A stretch of DNA of 64,000 nucleotides from Zoogloeaceae bacterium. GTDB lineage: Bacteria; Pseudomonadota; Gammaproteobacteria; Burkholderiales; Rhodocyclaceae. The position numbers and the translations under genes were made by a program. Below, piece by piece: positions 16,558 to 26,092 of this stretch (within the stretch, counting starts at the first letter, position 1; each line of letters opens with the position of its first letter). The stretch covers positions 682,001 through 746,000 of the forward strand of contig JACKMA010000001.1 of assembly GCA_024235635.1 (NCBI GenBank), in the 5' to 3' direction. The notes under the pieces were generated by a model. It did not search any database. It had not been told where the DNA came from and saw nothing but the letters and a program-made list of their open reading frames with translations.

Positions 16558-18363
16558 ATGAACCGACGACTCCCGATCGTGGCCCTGGCTGCGATGATGC
16601 TGCTCGGTGGCTGCGCGCAGCAGCCCCTGCACGCGCCGGTTTCAGGCCATCTTCAAGGCAGCGATTCACCGGCCAAGGCCATCCCTGAGGCACCCATTCC
16701 AGCGCCGGTGAACCAGGCCTTCGACTTACCGCCGCCGAGACCGGGGCCAAAGCTGGACACCTATTCGGTCGTCGTCAGCGAGGTAGCGGTCGAAGATCTT
16801 CTGTTCGCGCTCGCGCGCGACGCGCGGGTCAATGTCGATGTCCACCCCGGGCTCGCGGGCACCGTCACCCTCAATGCCATCGACCAGACGCTGCCACAGA
16901 TCCTGAAACGGATCGCCCGCCAGGTGGACATGCGCTTCGAACTCGACGGCGACAGCCTCGTCGTGATGCCGGATGCCCCGTTCCTGCGGACCTACCAGGT
17001 TGACTACGTGCTGATGTCGCGGGAGACCGCAGGCACGGTGTCGGTGGCCACCCAGATCGCCACGGCGGGCAGCGGCACGATCGGCACCGACAGCGGCGGC
17101 GGCGGCGGTGCGCGCAGCGGCAACAGTTCGGCGACGCGGATCGACAACCGCGCGAGCAATCGCTTTTGGGAAACCCTGGTACAGAACGTCAAGGACATCC
17201 TGCGCGAGACCGACAAGGTGATTCCGACCGATGAGCCAGCGGCACCAGCGCACACCGCGATCGCGACACCTCTCGTTGCGGCCGGCGGCGACGCGGCCGA
17301 TACCCCCCAGATCAACCTTGCCTTGAACCTGAGCGCGCCGGAGCGCGATTCGCGGCCACGGACGCTGTTCCGCGAAGCGGCATCGGTGATCGCCCATCCG
17401 GAATCCGGCGTGATGGTGGTCCGTGCCACCTCGCGTCAGCACGAGCGTGTGCAGGAGTTCCTCGATGCCGTGATCCGCTCCGCCCGCCGGCAGGTGCTGA
17501 TCGAGGCAACCATCGCCGAAGTCCAGTTGTCGCGCAATTTCCGGCAGGGCATCGACTGGAGCAAGCTCGATCTCGGGGGCACCGGCATCCGCATCGTGCA
17601 GAATGCGAGCGGCGTACTGAGTGCCCCCGATTCGAGCCTGTTCGAAATCGCCTACAGCGGCGGCAGTTTCTCAGGCAGCATCAAGCTTCTGGAGACCTTC
17701 GGCAACGTCCGCGTGCTGTCGAGCCCGAAGCTGTCGGTACTGAACAATCAGACTGCAGTGCTGAAGGTGGTCGACAACATCGTCTATTTCACGATCGAGT
17801 CGGACACCAACCAGAACCAGACCACCTCGATCACCACATTCACGACCACCGTCAATTCGGTACCGATCGGCTTCGTCATGAACGTGACGCCCCAGATCTC
17901 GGAAGCCGATACCGTCCTGCTCAACCTGCGGCCGAGCCTGTCGCGGGTGATCGGTCAGGCCGACGATCCCAACCCGGCCCTGCGCGACCGCGGCATCGTC
18001 AACAGCTTTCCGGTGATCCGAACCCGCGAGATCGAGTCGGTGATCCGCGTCGAGAACGGCAACATCGCGGTCATGGGCGGCCTGATGGAGGACGCCCGCG
18101 ACGATCGTGACGACACGGTGCCGGTGCTCTCGCGAATTCCGCTGCTGGGCAACCTGTTCATGAACCGGGACGACACCACGACCAAGACCGAACTGGTGAT
18201 CTTCCTGCGCCCGACGGTGATCCGCGAAGCGAGCCTCGACGGCGACTATCGCGAATTTCGCGAACACCTCCCGGACGAGGACTTCTTCAGTCGCCCGATG
18301 GGTTTCGAGCACCCCAATCTTTCCGGAGCTTCGCCGCTGGCAGCGCCCGCAGCTTCGCCATGA
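16558..18363 (+). CDS. mshL: Pilus (MSHA type) biogenesis secretin MshL
   Basis: Outer-membrane secretin, 601 residues, forming the channel for a type IV/MSHA-like filament or secretion system. It is a lipoprotein (LLGGC lipobox at about residues 17-21). An N-terminal secretin-and-TonB-type domain (VDVHPGLAGTVTLNAIDQTLPQILKRIARQ) is followed by N-domains and the secretin core with the VLIEATIAEVQLSRNFRQGIDW, SSPKLSVLNNQTAVLKVVDNIVYFTIE and GNIAVMGGLMEDARDDRDDTVPVLSRIPLLGNLF signatures. A Gly/Ser/Ala-rich loop at about 170-200 is low complexity. It overlaps the next gene by four bases. Upstream, 90 bp separate it from the ATPase gene. Confidence 0.93.
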   Translation: MNRRLPIVALAAMMLLGGCAQQPLHAPVSGHLQGSDSPAKAIPEAPIPAPVNQAFDLPPPRPGPKLDTYSVVVSEVAVEDLLFALARDARVNVDVHPGLAGTVTLNAIDQTLPQILKRIARQVDMRFELDGDSLVVMPDAPFLRTYQVDYVLMSRETAGTVSVATQIATAGSGTIGTDSGGGGGARSGNSSATRIDNRASNRFWETLVQNVKDILRETDKVIPTDEPAAPAHTAIATPLVAAGGDAADTPQINLALNLSAPERDSRPRTLFREAASVIAHPESGVMVVRATSRQHERVQEFLDAVIRSARRQVLIEATIAEVQLSRNFRQGIDWSKLDLGGTGIRIVQNASGVLSAPDSSLFEIAYSGGSFSGSIKLLETFGNVRVLSSPKLSVLNNQTAVLKVVDNIVYFTIESDTNQNQTTSITTFTTTVNSVPIGFVMNVTPQISEADTVLLNLRPSLSRVIGQADDPNPALRDRGIVNSFPVIRTREIESVIRVENGNIAVMGGLMEDARDDRDDTVPVLSRIPLLGNLFMNRDDTTTKTELVIFLRPTVIREASLDGDYREFREHLPDEDFFSRPMGFEHPNLSGASPLAAPAASP

Positions 18364-19547
18364 GCCTCTTGATCGATGCCCTTCGTCGTGCCGAAGAAGC
18401 CAAGCAGAAGGCCGAGGCGGCCACCGAGCGGGCCGAACGGCCGGCGGCCGGCAAGCCGGCCGCCGCGGGGGGCGAGTACGCCGGCCGCCCGGCGGCGGCG
18501 AGCGCGGCGCGCAACATGTTCGAGATCAAGACGAGCCGACGCCCGGTGAGCTTCCCGCTGGTCGTCGGCTTGCTGACCACGCTTGCCTCGATCGCGATCG
18601 GCATCTACTTCTGGCTGCAGTTGAATCCCCCGGGTCCGCGACTGGCCGCACCGCCTCGGCTGGCCGAGGACAATGCGTCGCCACCACCAGCGGCGAGGGC
18701 GATGGCGACGACGCCAGCCACCCAGGTGGCGGCAATGGCCGGCACGCTCGACCACGCGCCAACTGCCGCGGGCGGCAACCCGGCGCCGCCGGCGAAACCG
18801 GCCGCGCCGCCGAAATCGACCCGCATCGCGGTACCCAGTCGCGGCAGCTTCGGCGCGGCGCCACCGGCAAAGCCGCGGATCGAACGCTCGTCCACGACCG
18901 AAACCAGGCAGCCAGTGGTACGCAAGAGCCGCGGCACCCGATTGCCGGCGGCCCTCGAGGAGGCCTGGAATCACTACCGGGCGGGTCGCCTCGACGAAGC
19001 GGCCCGGCTCTATCGCCTGGTTCTCGAAGGCGACCCCTACAACGTCGACGCCTTGAACGGGCTGGGCTCGATCGCTGCGCGTTCGGGCAATCCTGAGGCG
19101 GCAGAACGGCTGTTCCGGCGCAGCCTGTCGGCCCGCCCCGACGACCCGATCGCGACGGCCGGCCTGAGCGCGCTGGCACTCGACGGCCGACATTCCGATC
19201 GGGCTGCGGGACTCGGTTCGCTGCGCGAGGCGATCGCTCAACGACCAGACGAGGCGGCGCTTCATTTCGCACTCGGCAACGCCTTCGCCAGCGAGCGGCG
19301 CTGGGCGGAAGCCCAGCTCAGCTATTTCCGCGCCTATGGCCTCGACAAGGGCCATCCGGATTATCAGTTCAACCTCGGCGTGAGCCTCGACCAGCTCGGC
19401 AAGCGCGCCCTCGCCCGCCGCTTCTACCAGGAGGCGCTCGAATCCGCCGGTCGTCGGCCCCACGCCTTCGACCCTGCCGGCGTGCGCGCGCGTCTCGCCG
19501 CCCTGTCGAGGCTCGACGGCGACGTCACTGGCGGTGCGCGGCAATGA
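18360..19547 (+). CDS. TPR-repeat inner-membrane protein (MshN-like)
   Basis: 395-residue protein with the topology of MshN: short cytoplasmic N-terminus (SLLIDALRRAEEAKQKAEAATERAE, a Lys/Ala-rich helix common to MshN/GspB-like proteins), one transmembrane segment near 60-80 (PLVVGLLTTLASIAIGIYFWLQL), an Ala/Pro-rich periplasmic linker, then about five tetratricopeptide repeats in the last 200 residues. Such proteins act as scaffolds in pilus assembly. Exact role not shown by sequence; gene order (secretin before, ATPase after) supports MshN. Confidence 0.82.
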   Translation: MSLLIDALRRAEEAKQKAEAATERAERPAAGKPAAAGGEYAGRPAAASAARNMFEIKTSRRPVSFPLVVGLLTTLASIAIGIYFWLQLNPPGPRLAAPPRLAEDNASPPPAARAMATTPATQVAAMAGTLDHAPTAAGGNPAPPAKPAAPPKSTRIAVPSRGSFGAAPPAKPRIERSSTTETRQPVVRKSRGTRLPAALEEAWNHYRAGRLDEAARLYRLVLEGDPYNVDALNGLGSIAARSGNPEAAERLFRRSLSARPDDPIATAGLSALALDGRHSDRAAGLGSLREAIAQRPDEAALHFALGNAFASERRWAEAQLSYFRAYGLDKGHPDYQFNLGVSLDQLGKRALARRFYQEALESAGRRPHAFDPAGVRARLAALSRLDGDVTGGARQ

Positions 19548-21253
19548 GTGCGACGGTCACGACCCAGCGACCGCTCGGCGAGATCCTGGTCGGCGCCGGC
19601 CTGCTCAGCCGCGACCAGTTGCACATCGCGCTGATGGAGCAGGACCGGCGGCACGAGCCGCTCGGACGCCTGCTGCTGCACCTCGGCTTCGTCTCGGAGG
19701 CGGTACTGCGGGAGGCGCTGTCGGAGTTCCACGGCAAACAGAGCGTCGATCTCGGCAATGCAGTGGCCGATCCCGACGCACTCGCGCTGGTACCGCTTGA
19801 ACTTGCCAAGCGCCACCACATCTTTCCGCTGTACCTGCGGCGCGACGAGAGCATGCTGGTGGTGGCGGTGGCCGACGTGCATGACGTCGTCGCCCTCGAC
19901 AAGCTGCGCAACGAACTGCCCGAAAGCATCCGCATCGACACGCTGATCGCCGGCGAGTCGGAGATTGCGCGCGCGATCGACCAGTACTATGGCCACGAGT
20001 TGTCGATCGACGGCATCCTCAACGAGATCGAGACCGGCGAGATCGACTACCGCTCGCTCGCCGTCGTCACCGACGAGTACAGCCAGCCGGTCGTGCGTCT
20101 GGTCGATGCGCTGCTGACCGATGCGGTGATGCGGGAAGCTTCGGACATCCACTTCGAACCGGAAGAAGGTTTTCTGCGTATCCGCTACCGGCTCGATGGC
20201 CTTTTGCGCCAGATCAGAGTGCTGCACAAGTCGTACTGGTCCGCGCTGGCGGTGCGGATCAAGGTCATGGCGGGCATGAACATCGCCGAGAACCGTGCCC
20301 CGCAGGACGGCCGTATCTCGCTGACCATCAATGGCCGGGTAGTGGATTTCCGGGTATCGGCCCAGCCGACCATCCACGGCGAGAATCTGGTGTTGCGCGT
20401 GCTCGATCGCCAGAAGGGCATCGTGCCGCTCGACGGGCTGGGGCTCGCCGAGCAGCAGCTCGACCTGCTCAAGCTGATGATCGCTCGACCCGACGGCCTG
20501 ATCCTGGTCACCGGGCCGACCGGCAGCGGCAAGACCACTACGCTCTACTCGATCCTCAACCACATCAACGCCGAGAGCCTCAACATCATGACGCTCGAGG
20601 ACCCGGTCGAGTACCCGATGGCGACGATTCGCCAGACCTCGGTCACCGACGCCGCCAAGCTCGATTTCGCGAACGGCGTGCGTTCGATCCTGCGCCAGGA
20701 TCCGGACGTCATCCTGGTCGGCGAGATCCGCGATTCCGACACGGCGGAGATGGCGTTCCGGGCCGCGATGACCGGCCACCAAGTGTATTCGACTCTGCAT
20801 ACGAACTCCGCCATCGGGGTGATCCCGCGCCTGCTCGACATCGGCATCCAGCCCGACATCCTGGCGGGCAACATCATCGGCGTCGTGGCCCAGCGGCTAC
20901 TGCGTCGGCTTTGCCTGCATTGCCGCAAGGAGTCGCCGGCAGAACCCTGGGAATTGCGACTTCTCGGAATTCCGCCGGAGCGCGAGGTGCCGCCGCTGTA
21001 CCGTGCGGTCGGCTGCCCGGAATGCGATTACCGCGGCTACCGCGGACGCATGGCGATCATGGAACTGATGCGCATGGACAGCGACCTCGACGAGTTGGTG
21101 ATCCGCCGGGCGAGCTTTCGCGAGATTCGCACCGCGGCACGCTCGAAGGGATTTCGCTCGCTGGCCGAGGACGGCATCCGGCGCGTGCTCGACGGCGACA
21201 CGTCGCTCGACGAACTGGCGCGGGTGGTCGACCTGACCGAACGGATGGCCTGA
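19544..21253 (+). CDS. mshE: Pilus assembly ATPase MshE (GspE/PilB family)
   Basis: Cytoplasmic hexameric ATPase that drives filament assembly, 569 residues. The N-terminal MshEN-type domain (RPLGEILVGAGLLSRDQLHIALMEQ), which in relatives binds cyclic di-GMP, is followed by the ATPase core: Walker A GPTGSGKTT, Asp box, Walker B ILVGEIRD, His box and a tetracysteine zinc site (CLHC and CPEC). Overlaps the TPR gene by four bases. Cyclic di-GMP binding is family knowledge; the short motif repeats should be checked by alignment. Confidence 0.95.
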   Translation: MSATVTTQRPLGEILVGAGLLSRDQLHIALMEQDRRHEPLGRLLLHLGFVSEAVLREALSEFHGKQSVDLGNAVADPDALALVPLELAKRHHIFPLYLRRDESMLVVAVADVHDVVALDKLRNELPESIRIDTLIAGESEIARAIDQYYGHELSIDGILNEIETGEIDYRSLAVVTDEYSQPVVRLVDALLTDAVMREASDIHFEPEEGFLRIRYRLDGLLRQIRVLHKSYWSALAVRIKVMAGMNIAENRAPQDGRISLTINGRVVDFRVSAQPTIHGENLVLRVLDRQKGIVPLDGLGLAEQQLDLLKLMIARPDGLILVTGPTGSGKTTTLYSILNHINAESLNIMTLEDPVEYPMATIRQTSVTDAAKLDFANGVRSILRQDPDVILVGEIRDSDTAEMAFRAAMTGHQVYSTLHTNSAIGVIPRLLDIGIQPDILAGNIIGVVAQRLLRRLCLHCRKESPAEPWELRLLGIPPEREVPPLYRAVGCPECDYRGYRGRMAIMELMRMDSDLDELVIRRASFREIRTAARSKGFRSLAEDGIRRVLDGDTSLDELARVVDLTERMA

Positions 21254-21256
21254 GCG

Positions 21257-22459
21257 ATGGCGGTATTCGCTTACAAGGCGATGAACCCCGACGGTCAACT
21301 GGTGCGCGGCGAACTCGAGGCTGCGAATCTCGTCGATCTCGAGATGCGCCTGAAACGGATGGAGCTCGACTTCATCAACGGCTCTCCGCTAAAGCCGACT
21401 GCATTCGGCCGCAGCAGCCCGGCACCGCGTCGGGAACTGATCAACTTCTGCTTCCACCTCGAGCAATTGCGCCGCGCCGAAGTGCCAATTCTCGAAGGCC
21501 TGTCGGATCTGCGCGATTCGACCGATCATCCCCGCTTCAGGGAGATCATGGCGGGTGTGGTCGAAGGCATCGAAGGCGGCAAGAGCCTGTCGGCAGCGCT
21601 CGAGGACTACCCGCAGGCCTTCGATCCGGTGTTCTGCAATCTGGTCCGCGCCGGCGAAGCCTCGGGCAACCTCCCGCATGTGTTGCGTGACCTGGCCGAA
21701 TCATTGAAGCGCGACGACGAACTCGCGGCCTATGCCAGCCGGATCGTGATCTACCCGGCGATCGTGCTGACCTTCCTGTTCGCCGCGGTCACGGTCGCGC
21801 TGATCTTCGTCGTCCCGGAACTTGCCCAGTTGTTTCGCAGCACCGGCCAGGCGCTGCCGCTGCAGACCCGGATCCTGGTCGGCACCTCCGATCTGATGCA
21901 GGCGTACTGGCCCTTCCTGCTGACCGCGCTGGTGCTGGCGATCAGCTTCGGCACCTTTGCCATTCAGCGCTCGCCGGCCGTGCGCCTGCGCTTCGACGCC
22001 CTGACCCTGCATCTGCCGCTGTTCGGCGAGATCCGCCGCAAGATCATCATGGCCCGCTTCGCTGGCCTGTTCGCCATGATGTACTCGTCCGGCATCCCGA
22101 TCATCGACGCCCTGCGAAGCACCGAGAAGGTGGTCGGCAATCGTGTCATCCAGCGCGCCCTGCAGCGCATCGGCCAGCATATCGCCGAAGGCCAGAACGT
22201 CTCGGCCGCGTTCGCTGGCTCAAACCTGTTTCCACCGCTGGTGACCCGCATGTTGCGGGTCGGCGAGAACACCGGCGCGCTCGATACCGCCCTGACCAAT
22301 CTGCGCTACTTCTACGATCGCGACGTCCAGGAATCGACCGCGAGGCTGCAGGCGGTGCTTGAACCGATGCTGATCGCGCTGCTGGCCGCATTCCTGCTGT
22401 GGATCGCGGTCGCGGTCATGGGGCCGATCTACGACATCATCACGACACTGCCGGTCTGA
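21257..22459 (+). CDS. mshG: Inner-membrane platform protein MshG (GspF/PilC family)
   Basis: Polytopic platform protein (400 residues) that couples the assembly ATPase to the growing filament. Two T2SSF repeats are visible, each with an FCFHLEQLRRAEVPILEGL / FAGLFAMMYSSGIPIIDALRSTEKV type start and the EGGKSLSAALE / EGQNVSAAF and VRAGEASGNL / LRVGENTGAL signatures, and three hydrophobic helices. It starts three bases after mshE. Confidence 0.95.
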   Translation: MAVFAYKAMNPDGQLVRGELEAANLVDLEMRLKRMELDFINGSPLKPTAFGRSSPAPRRELINFCFHLEQLRRAEVPILEGLSDLRDSTDHPRFREIMAGVVEGIEGGKSLSAALEDYPQAFDPVFCNLVRAGEASGNLPHVLRDLAESLKRDDELAAYASRIVIYPAIVLTFLFAAVTVALIFVVPELAQLFRSTGQALPLQTRILVGTSDLMQAYWPFLLTALVLAISFGTFAIQRSPAVRLRFDALTLHLPLFGEIRRKIIMARFAGLFAMMYSSGIPIIDALRSTEKVVGNRVIQRALQRIGQHIAEGQNVSAAFAGSNLFPPLVTRMLRVGENTGALDTALTNLRYFYDRDVQESTARLQAVLEPMLIALLAAFLLWIAVAVMGPIYDIITTLPV

Positions 22460-22465
22460 GCGATC

Positions 22466-23986
22466 ATGGCGAGACACCACCCCCTGTACCTGACATCGGA
22501 CTGTCTGCGCTGGTACCGCCGCGACTCCGGCCGCGTCGAGCTGCTGGAGCGCTTCGACGCCGACGAAAGCGGCGTCGCCGCATTCAGTGCCCGCCTTGCG
22601 GCAAATTCGCGCCACGATCAATATTCGTTGCTGATCGATGTCGCCGACGAGGGCTTCAATCAGGAACTGGTGCCGTCGATTCGCGGCCGCGACCGCGCCG
22701 CGATGCTCGAGCGCAAGCTCGCCCAACAGTTCTATGGCTCGAGCTACACCACGGCACTGTCGCTGGGCCGCGAAAAGCACGGCCGCCGGGACGAGCGACT
22801 GTTGCTGGCCGCGCTGACCCGGCCAGCACAGATCGACCCCTGGATCAATGCGATGATCGCCGCCCGGATCCGGGTGCGCGGGGTACGCAGCGTACCGCTG
22901 TTGCTCGACCGCGTGATGGCGCGGTCGCGCATCCCGGCAACGTCGTATCTGCTGGTCAGTTTTTCGCCTGCGGGCATCCGCCAGACCTATTTCAGTCAGG
23001 GCCGGGTGCGCTTTTCGCGTCTCTCCGGCAGTCACGACAGCCGCTTCGATGCGAGCCTCGATGCCGCCGGTGAGGAGATCCGCAAGACCCTCGCCTACCT
23101 CAGCACCCAGCGGCTGACCGCCCGTGGCGAACGGCTGCCGGTGGTCGCCCTGGTCGGTGCCGAGCAATTCGATCGCCTGAAGCAGCATCTCGAGCGCAGC
23201 GGCGAACTCACCGTCCGGCTGGCCGAACTCGAGCGCCTGCGGAGCACCTATGGCGGTGCCAGCGGCGCCCAGGCCCCTGGCGACAGCGTGCCGCTTCTGC
23301 TCGACGCCCTTGGCACCGAGTTGCAGTGCGCGCAGATCGGCGGCGACGCAGTCCTGCGTTTCCAGAAGCTCCACCAGCTCAGAAAGGGGCTCTACCTCGG
23401 CGCCGCAGGCGTGCTCGCGGTCAGTGCCGGGGTCTACCTGCTCGGTTTCGTCGAAACCGTCGGCCTGCGCTCGGAAGCACGCGAGCTGCAACGTCTGGTC
23501 GGCAGCGAGGATCGCCGCCACGCCGAACTGATGCAGCGGCTGCCGCCGATGCCGGCACCGATTTCCGAGATGCGCCAGCTGATCAATGCCGCGGAGCAGA
23601 TCGAAAGCGGACGGGTTCCAGCACTTTCGGTCTATCGCGCGGTCGCGTCGGCCCTCGACCAGTTGCCCGACGTACGGCTCGAACGGCTCGAATGGCGCAT
23701 TGTCGATAGCGCAGAGCAGACCCAGGACGGCAGCGTCACAGTGATTGCCGAACTGGGCCTGCCGGTCCGCATGGCCGGCGATCAGCGCGGCATGGTAGAA
23801 ATCAGCGAGCGCTTCGTCACCGAACTCGAGCGGTCGATCGGCGGCCAGGTCCGACTGACGCGCCGCCCGGTCGACCTGCAATCGACCCAGACGCTGCGCG
23901 TGCGCGACGACGCCGACCAGGGATCGCCGTCGCGTGCACCGAATTTCGAGGTGGAGTTCTCGATGTCGCAAGAGGCATCCGGATGA
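22466..23986 (+). CDS. Pilus assembly protein, MshI/PilM-PilN-like fusion
   Basis: 506-residue protein. The N-terminal 250 residues have the strand-rich actin-like character of MshI/PilM (DCLRWYRRDSGRVELLERF, LLIDVADEGF); a single transmembrane helix near 307-328 (GLYLGAAGVLAVSAGVYLLGF) is followed by a coiled coil and a PilN-like periplasmic domain. It would form the inner-membrane alignment complex with the next two genes. Sequence identity to known MshI cannot be judged by eye; function is inferred mainly from architecture and position. Confidence 0.75.
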   Translation: MARHHPLYLTSDCLRWYRRDSGRVELLERFDADESGVAAFSARLAANSRHDQYSLLIDVADEGFNQELVPSIRGRDRAAMLERKLAQQFYGSSYTTALSLGREKHGRRDERLLLAALTRPAQIDPWINAMIAARIRVRGVRSVPLLLDRVMARSRIPATSYLLVSFSPAGIRQTYFSQGRVRFSRLSGSHDSRFDASLDAAGEEIRKTLAYLSTQRLTARGERLPVVALVGAEQFDRLKQHLERSGELTVRLAELERLRSTYGGASGAQAPGDSVPLLLDALGTELQCAQIGGDAVLRFQKLHQLRKGLYLGAAGVLAVSAGVYLLGFVETVGLRSEARELQRLVGSEDRRHAELMQRLPPMPAPISEMRQLINAAEQIESGRVPALSVYRAVASALDQLPDVRLERLEWRIVDSAEQTQDGSVTVIAELGLPVRMAGDQRGMVEISERFVTELERSIGGQVRLTRRPVDLQSTQTLRVRDDADQGSPSRAPNFEVEFSMSQEASG

Positions 23987-24567
23987 TTGCAAGTGACGAC
24001 CTGCCGCGCCTGAAGTGGGCGATTTCGGCCGTCGTGGTCGCAGTGGCGCTGGTCGCCGCTGCATTCTGGCACCTCGACCGCCAGCGCAAGGAAGCCCTCG
24101 GCGAACTCGACCGGGCCCAGCGCGCCTACCGCAATGCCCACGCCCGCTACGTCAATGCCCAGCGTGACGAGAACCAGCTGCGCCACGTCATCGCACGATT
24201 CGACGCGCTGCGCGAACGCGGCGTGGTCGGACCCGAGGCGCGTCTCGATTGGGTGGAACGAGTGCGCAGGGCGCGCGAGAGCGCCGGCCTCGAACGACTC
24301 GAGTTCGAAGTCCGGCCGCGGCGACCGCTGCGCGCATCGGATGCACGCTACCGCCTGACCGCCAGCACCATGAGCGTGCTCGGCGAGTTGCCGCACGAGG
24401 GTCATCTGCTCAATTTCCTCGACCAGGTGTTCACCGAGACCTCCGCCTTGCCGCGGGTGCGCCGGTGCCGGGTGTCGCGACTGCCGGAGGGGCCGGACGG
24501 CAGCAAGCTCGCTTTCGAATGCGAGATCGACTGGGTCACGGTGCAGTCGGAGGAGGCGGCATCGTGA
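23983..24567 (+). CDS. Pilus assembly protein, MshJ/PilO-like
   Basis: 194 residues: one N-terminal transmembrane helix (WAISAVVVAVALVAAAFWHL), a coiled coil (about 35-80) and a small periplasmic ferredoxin-like domain, the plan of PilO/MshJ/GspM proteins. It overlaps both neighbours by four bases, giving a PilN-PilO-PilP-like triplet 22466-24929. Confidence 0.72.
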   Translation: MIASDDLPRLKWAISAVVVAVALVAAAFWHLDRQRKEALGELDRAQRAYRNAHARYVNAQRDENQLRHVIARFDALRERGVVGPEARLDWVERVRRARESAGLERLEFEVRPRRPLRASDARYRLTASTMSVLGELPHEGHLLNFLDQVFTETSALPRVRRCRVSRLPEGPDGSKLAFECEIDWVTVQSEEAAS

Positions 24568-24929
24568 AGCGGGCGGCTCCTCTGTGGCTGGCGCTGGCGG
24601 CGCTCGCGTCGAGCGCGCCGGCGCTGCCGGCGGATTCACAGCCGTCAGGCTTCGGGCGTTTGTTTCATACGCCGGACGAGCGCGCACTGATCGACCACCC
24701 ACCGCCACCGTCGACCCCGGCCGAGCCGGTACAGGAGGGCCCGGTGCGGCTCGACGGCATCGTCCGCCGCAGCGACGGCCGCACCGTGATCTGGGTGGAC
24801 GGCCGGCCGACGGCGGCGTCGGAGGCGCAGCCGACCGCCGGCGGCAGCGCTGCGGTATTGTCGCTGCCCAACGGTGAGCGCCGGCGCCTGCGGGTCGGTG
24901 AATCGATCGTCCCCGGCGTCGGACAATGA
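24564..24929 (+). CDS. Pilus assembly protein, MshK/PilP-like
   Basis: 121 residues from a GTG that overlaps the previous stop (GTGA). A signal peptide (LWLALAALASSAPALPADS) is followed by a Pro-rich linker and a short beta domain with VRLDGIVRRSDGRTVIWVDGRP, the HQ/PilP-like motif found in MshK and GspC partners of secretins. Likely the periplasmic link between the inner-membrane complex and the secretin. Confidence 0.7.
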   Translation: MKRAAPLWLALAALASSAPALPADSQPSGFGRLFHTPDERALIDHPPPPSTPAEPVQEGPVRLDGIVRRSDGRTVIWVDGRPTAASEAQPTAGGSAAVLSLPNGERRRLRVGESIVPGVGQ

Positions 24930-26092
24930 GGCGTCAGCGCGGCTTCGTCCTGCCGTTGCTGCTGGCCGTGCTGTTCACCGGCGTACTGCTGTTCGGCATC
25001 GATGCCACCGACCTGCGCCAGGATCTGGACCGGGCGCGCGTCGAACAGACCCGCCGCACGTTGGCCGAGGTGCGGCAGGCACTGATCGCCTACTCGATGA
25101 CCTACGACGTCACCCACGCCTCGAATCCCAGGGTCGGCCTGATGCCCTGTCCGGACATGGACAACGACGGCGTTGCCGACCTCTCGTGCGGCGCGGCGAC
25201 CGACTTCGCGATCGGTCGCCTGCCTTATCACACGATCGGCGTGCCGCGCCTGCTCGACGGCGACGGCGAATGCCTTTGGTATGCGGTGGCCGCCAATACC
25301 AAGGCCGCAGGCGGCGGCGGCGCAACGCCGATGAACTGGGATGCGGCCGGTCAGTTCAAGCTGACCAACCACGCCGGCGCCCCCCAGACCGACCCCGGCA
25401 ACCCGCACGACATGGCGATCGCCGTCCTGATCGCCCCGGGCCGGCCGCTGGCCGGTCAGCAGCGCACGGCCGGCAGCGGCATCTGCAACGGCGCCGACCC
25501 GGCGTCGGCCGCGATCGCCGCCTTCGTCGAGGCCAACAACCTGTCGCCGACGGCGCCACCCGACGTCTTCCATGAAGGTCATACGCTGGACGGCAACAAC
25601 AATGATGCGCTGGTGCTGATCCGGCGCGACGACGTATTCCAGCCCTTGCGGCGATCGCAACACTTCAAGAGCTTCATCGACAGCCTGCTGGCTGCCGAAG
25701 CGCTGCACCTGGCCGGACTTCCGGCAGTACCGACGCCGGTGCTCGGCTCGAGCGCCGCCTATGAATGGGGAACGCTGCCGGACGCTGCGACGCTCGGCCT
25801 GACGGCGGATACCGCAGCGTACGTCACGCACAATGACTGGCGGGAGATGTTCCGCTATGCCCGCTGCGTCGGAGCGACCCCTTGCCTTGCGGTCAATGGC
25901 GCGGCCTGCGCCGGCTTGATCGTGTTCGCCGGCGACCGCGTGCCGGGCGTCGTGCGCGACGGACCGGCACTCGACAAGTATTTCGAAGAACCGACGCTGA
26001 CGGCGCTGACGACGATGTCGACAGTATTCTTCGGCGCCACCGAATGGAGCGCGGTGGCACCGACCACCGATCTCGTCGCATGCATCCCATGA
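24926..26092 (+). CDS. Large pseudopilin-like protein without Glu+5 (GspK-like)
   Basis: 388 residues. The N-terminus RRQRGFVLPLLLAVLFTGVLLFGI has a prepilin-type Gly/Phe cleavage point and a hydrophobic helix, but position +5 is Leu, not Glu; loss of this residue is typical of tip subunits such as GspK. It is followed by the helix RRTLAEVRQALIAYSMTY and a CPDMDNDG segment that recurs in this pseudopilin group, then a long globular part with several cysteines (about 75, 91, 119). Overlaps its neighbours by four bases. A tip or minor-pilin role is inferred. Confidence 0.72.
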   Translation: MRRQRGFVLPLLLAVLFTGVLLFGIDATDLRQDLDRARVEQTRRTLAEVRQALIAYSMTYDVTHASNPRVGLMPCPDMDNDGVADLSCGAATDFAIGRLPYHTIGVPRLLDGDGECLWYAVAANTKAAGGGGATPMNWDAAGQFKLTNHAGAPQTDPGNPHDMAIAVLIAPGRPLAGQQRTAGSGICNGADPASAAIAAFVEANNLSPTAPPDVFHEGHTLDGNNNDALVLIRRDDVFQPLRRSQHFKSFIDSLLAAEALHLAGLPAVPTPVLGSSAAYEWGTLPDAATLGLTADTAAYVTHNDWREMFRYARCVGATPCLAVNGAACAGLIVFAGDRVPGVVRDGPALDKYFEEPTLTALTTMSTVFFGATEWSAVAPTTDLVACIP

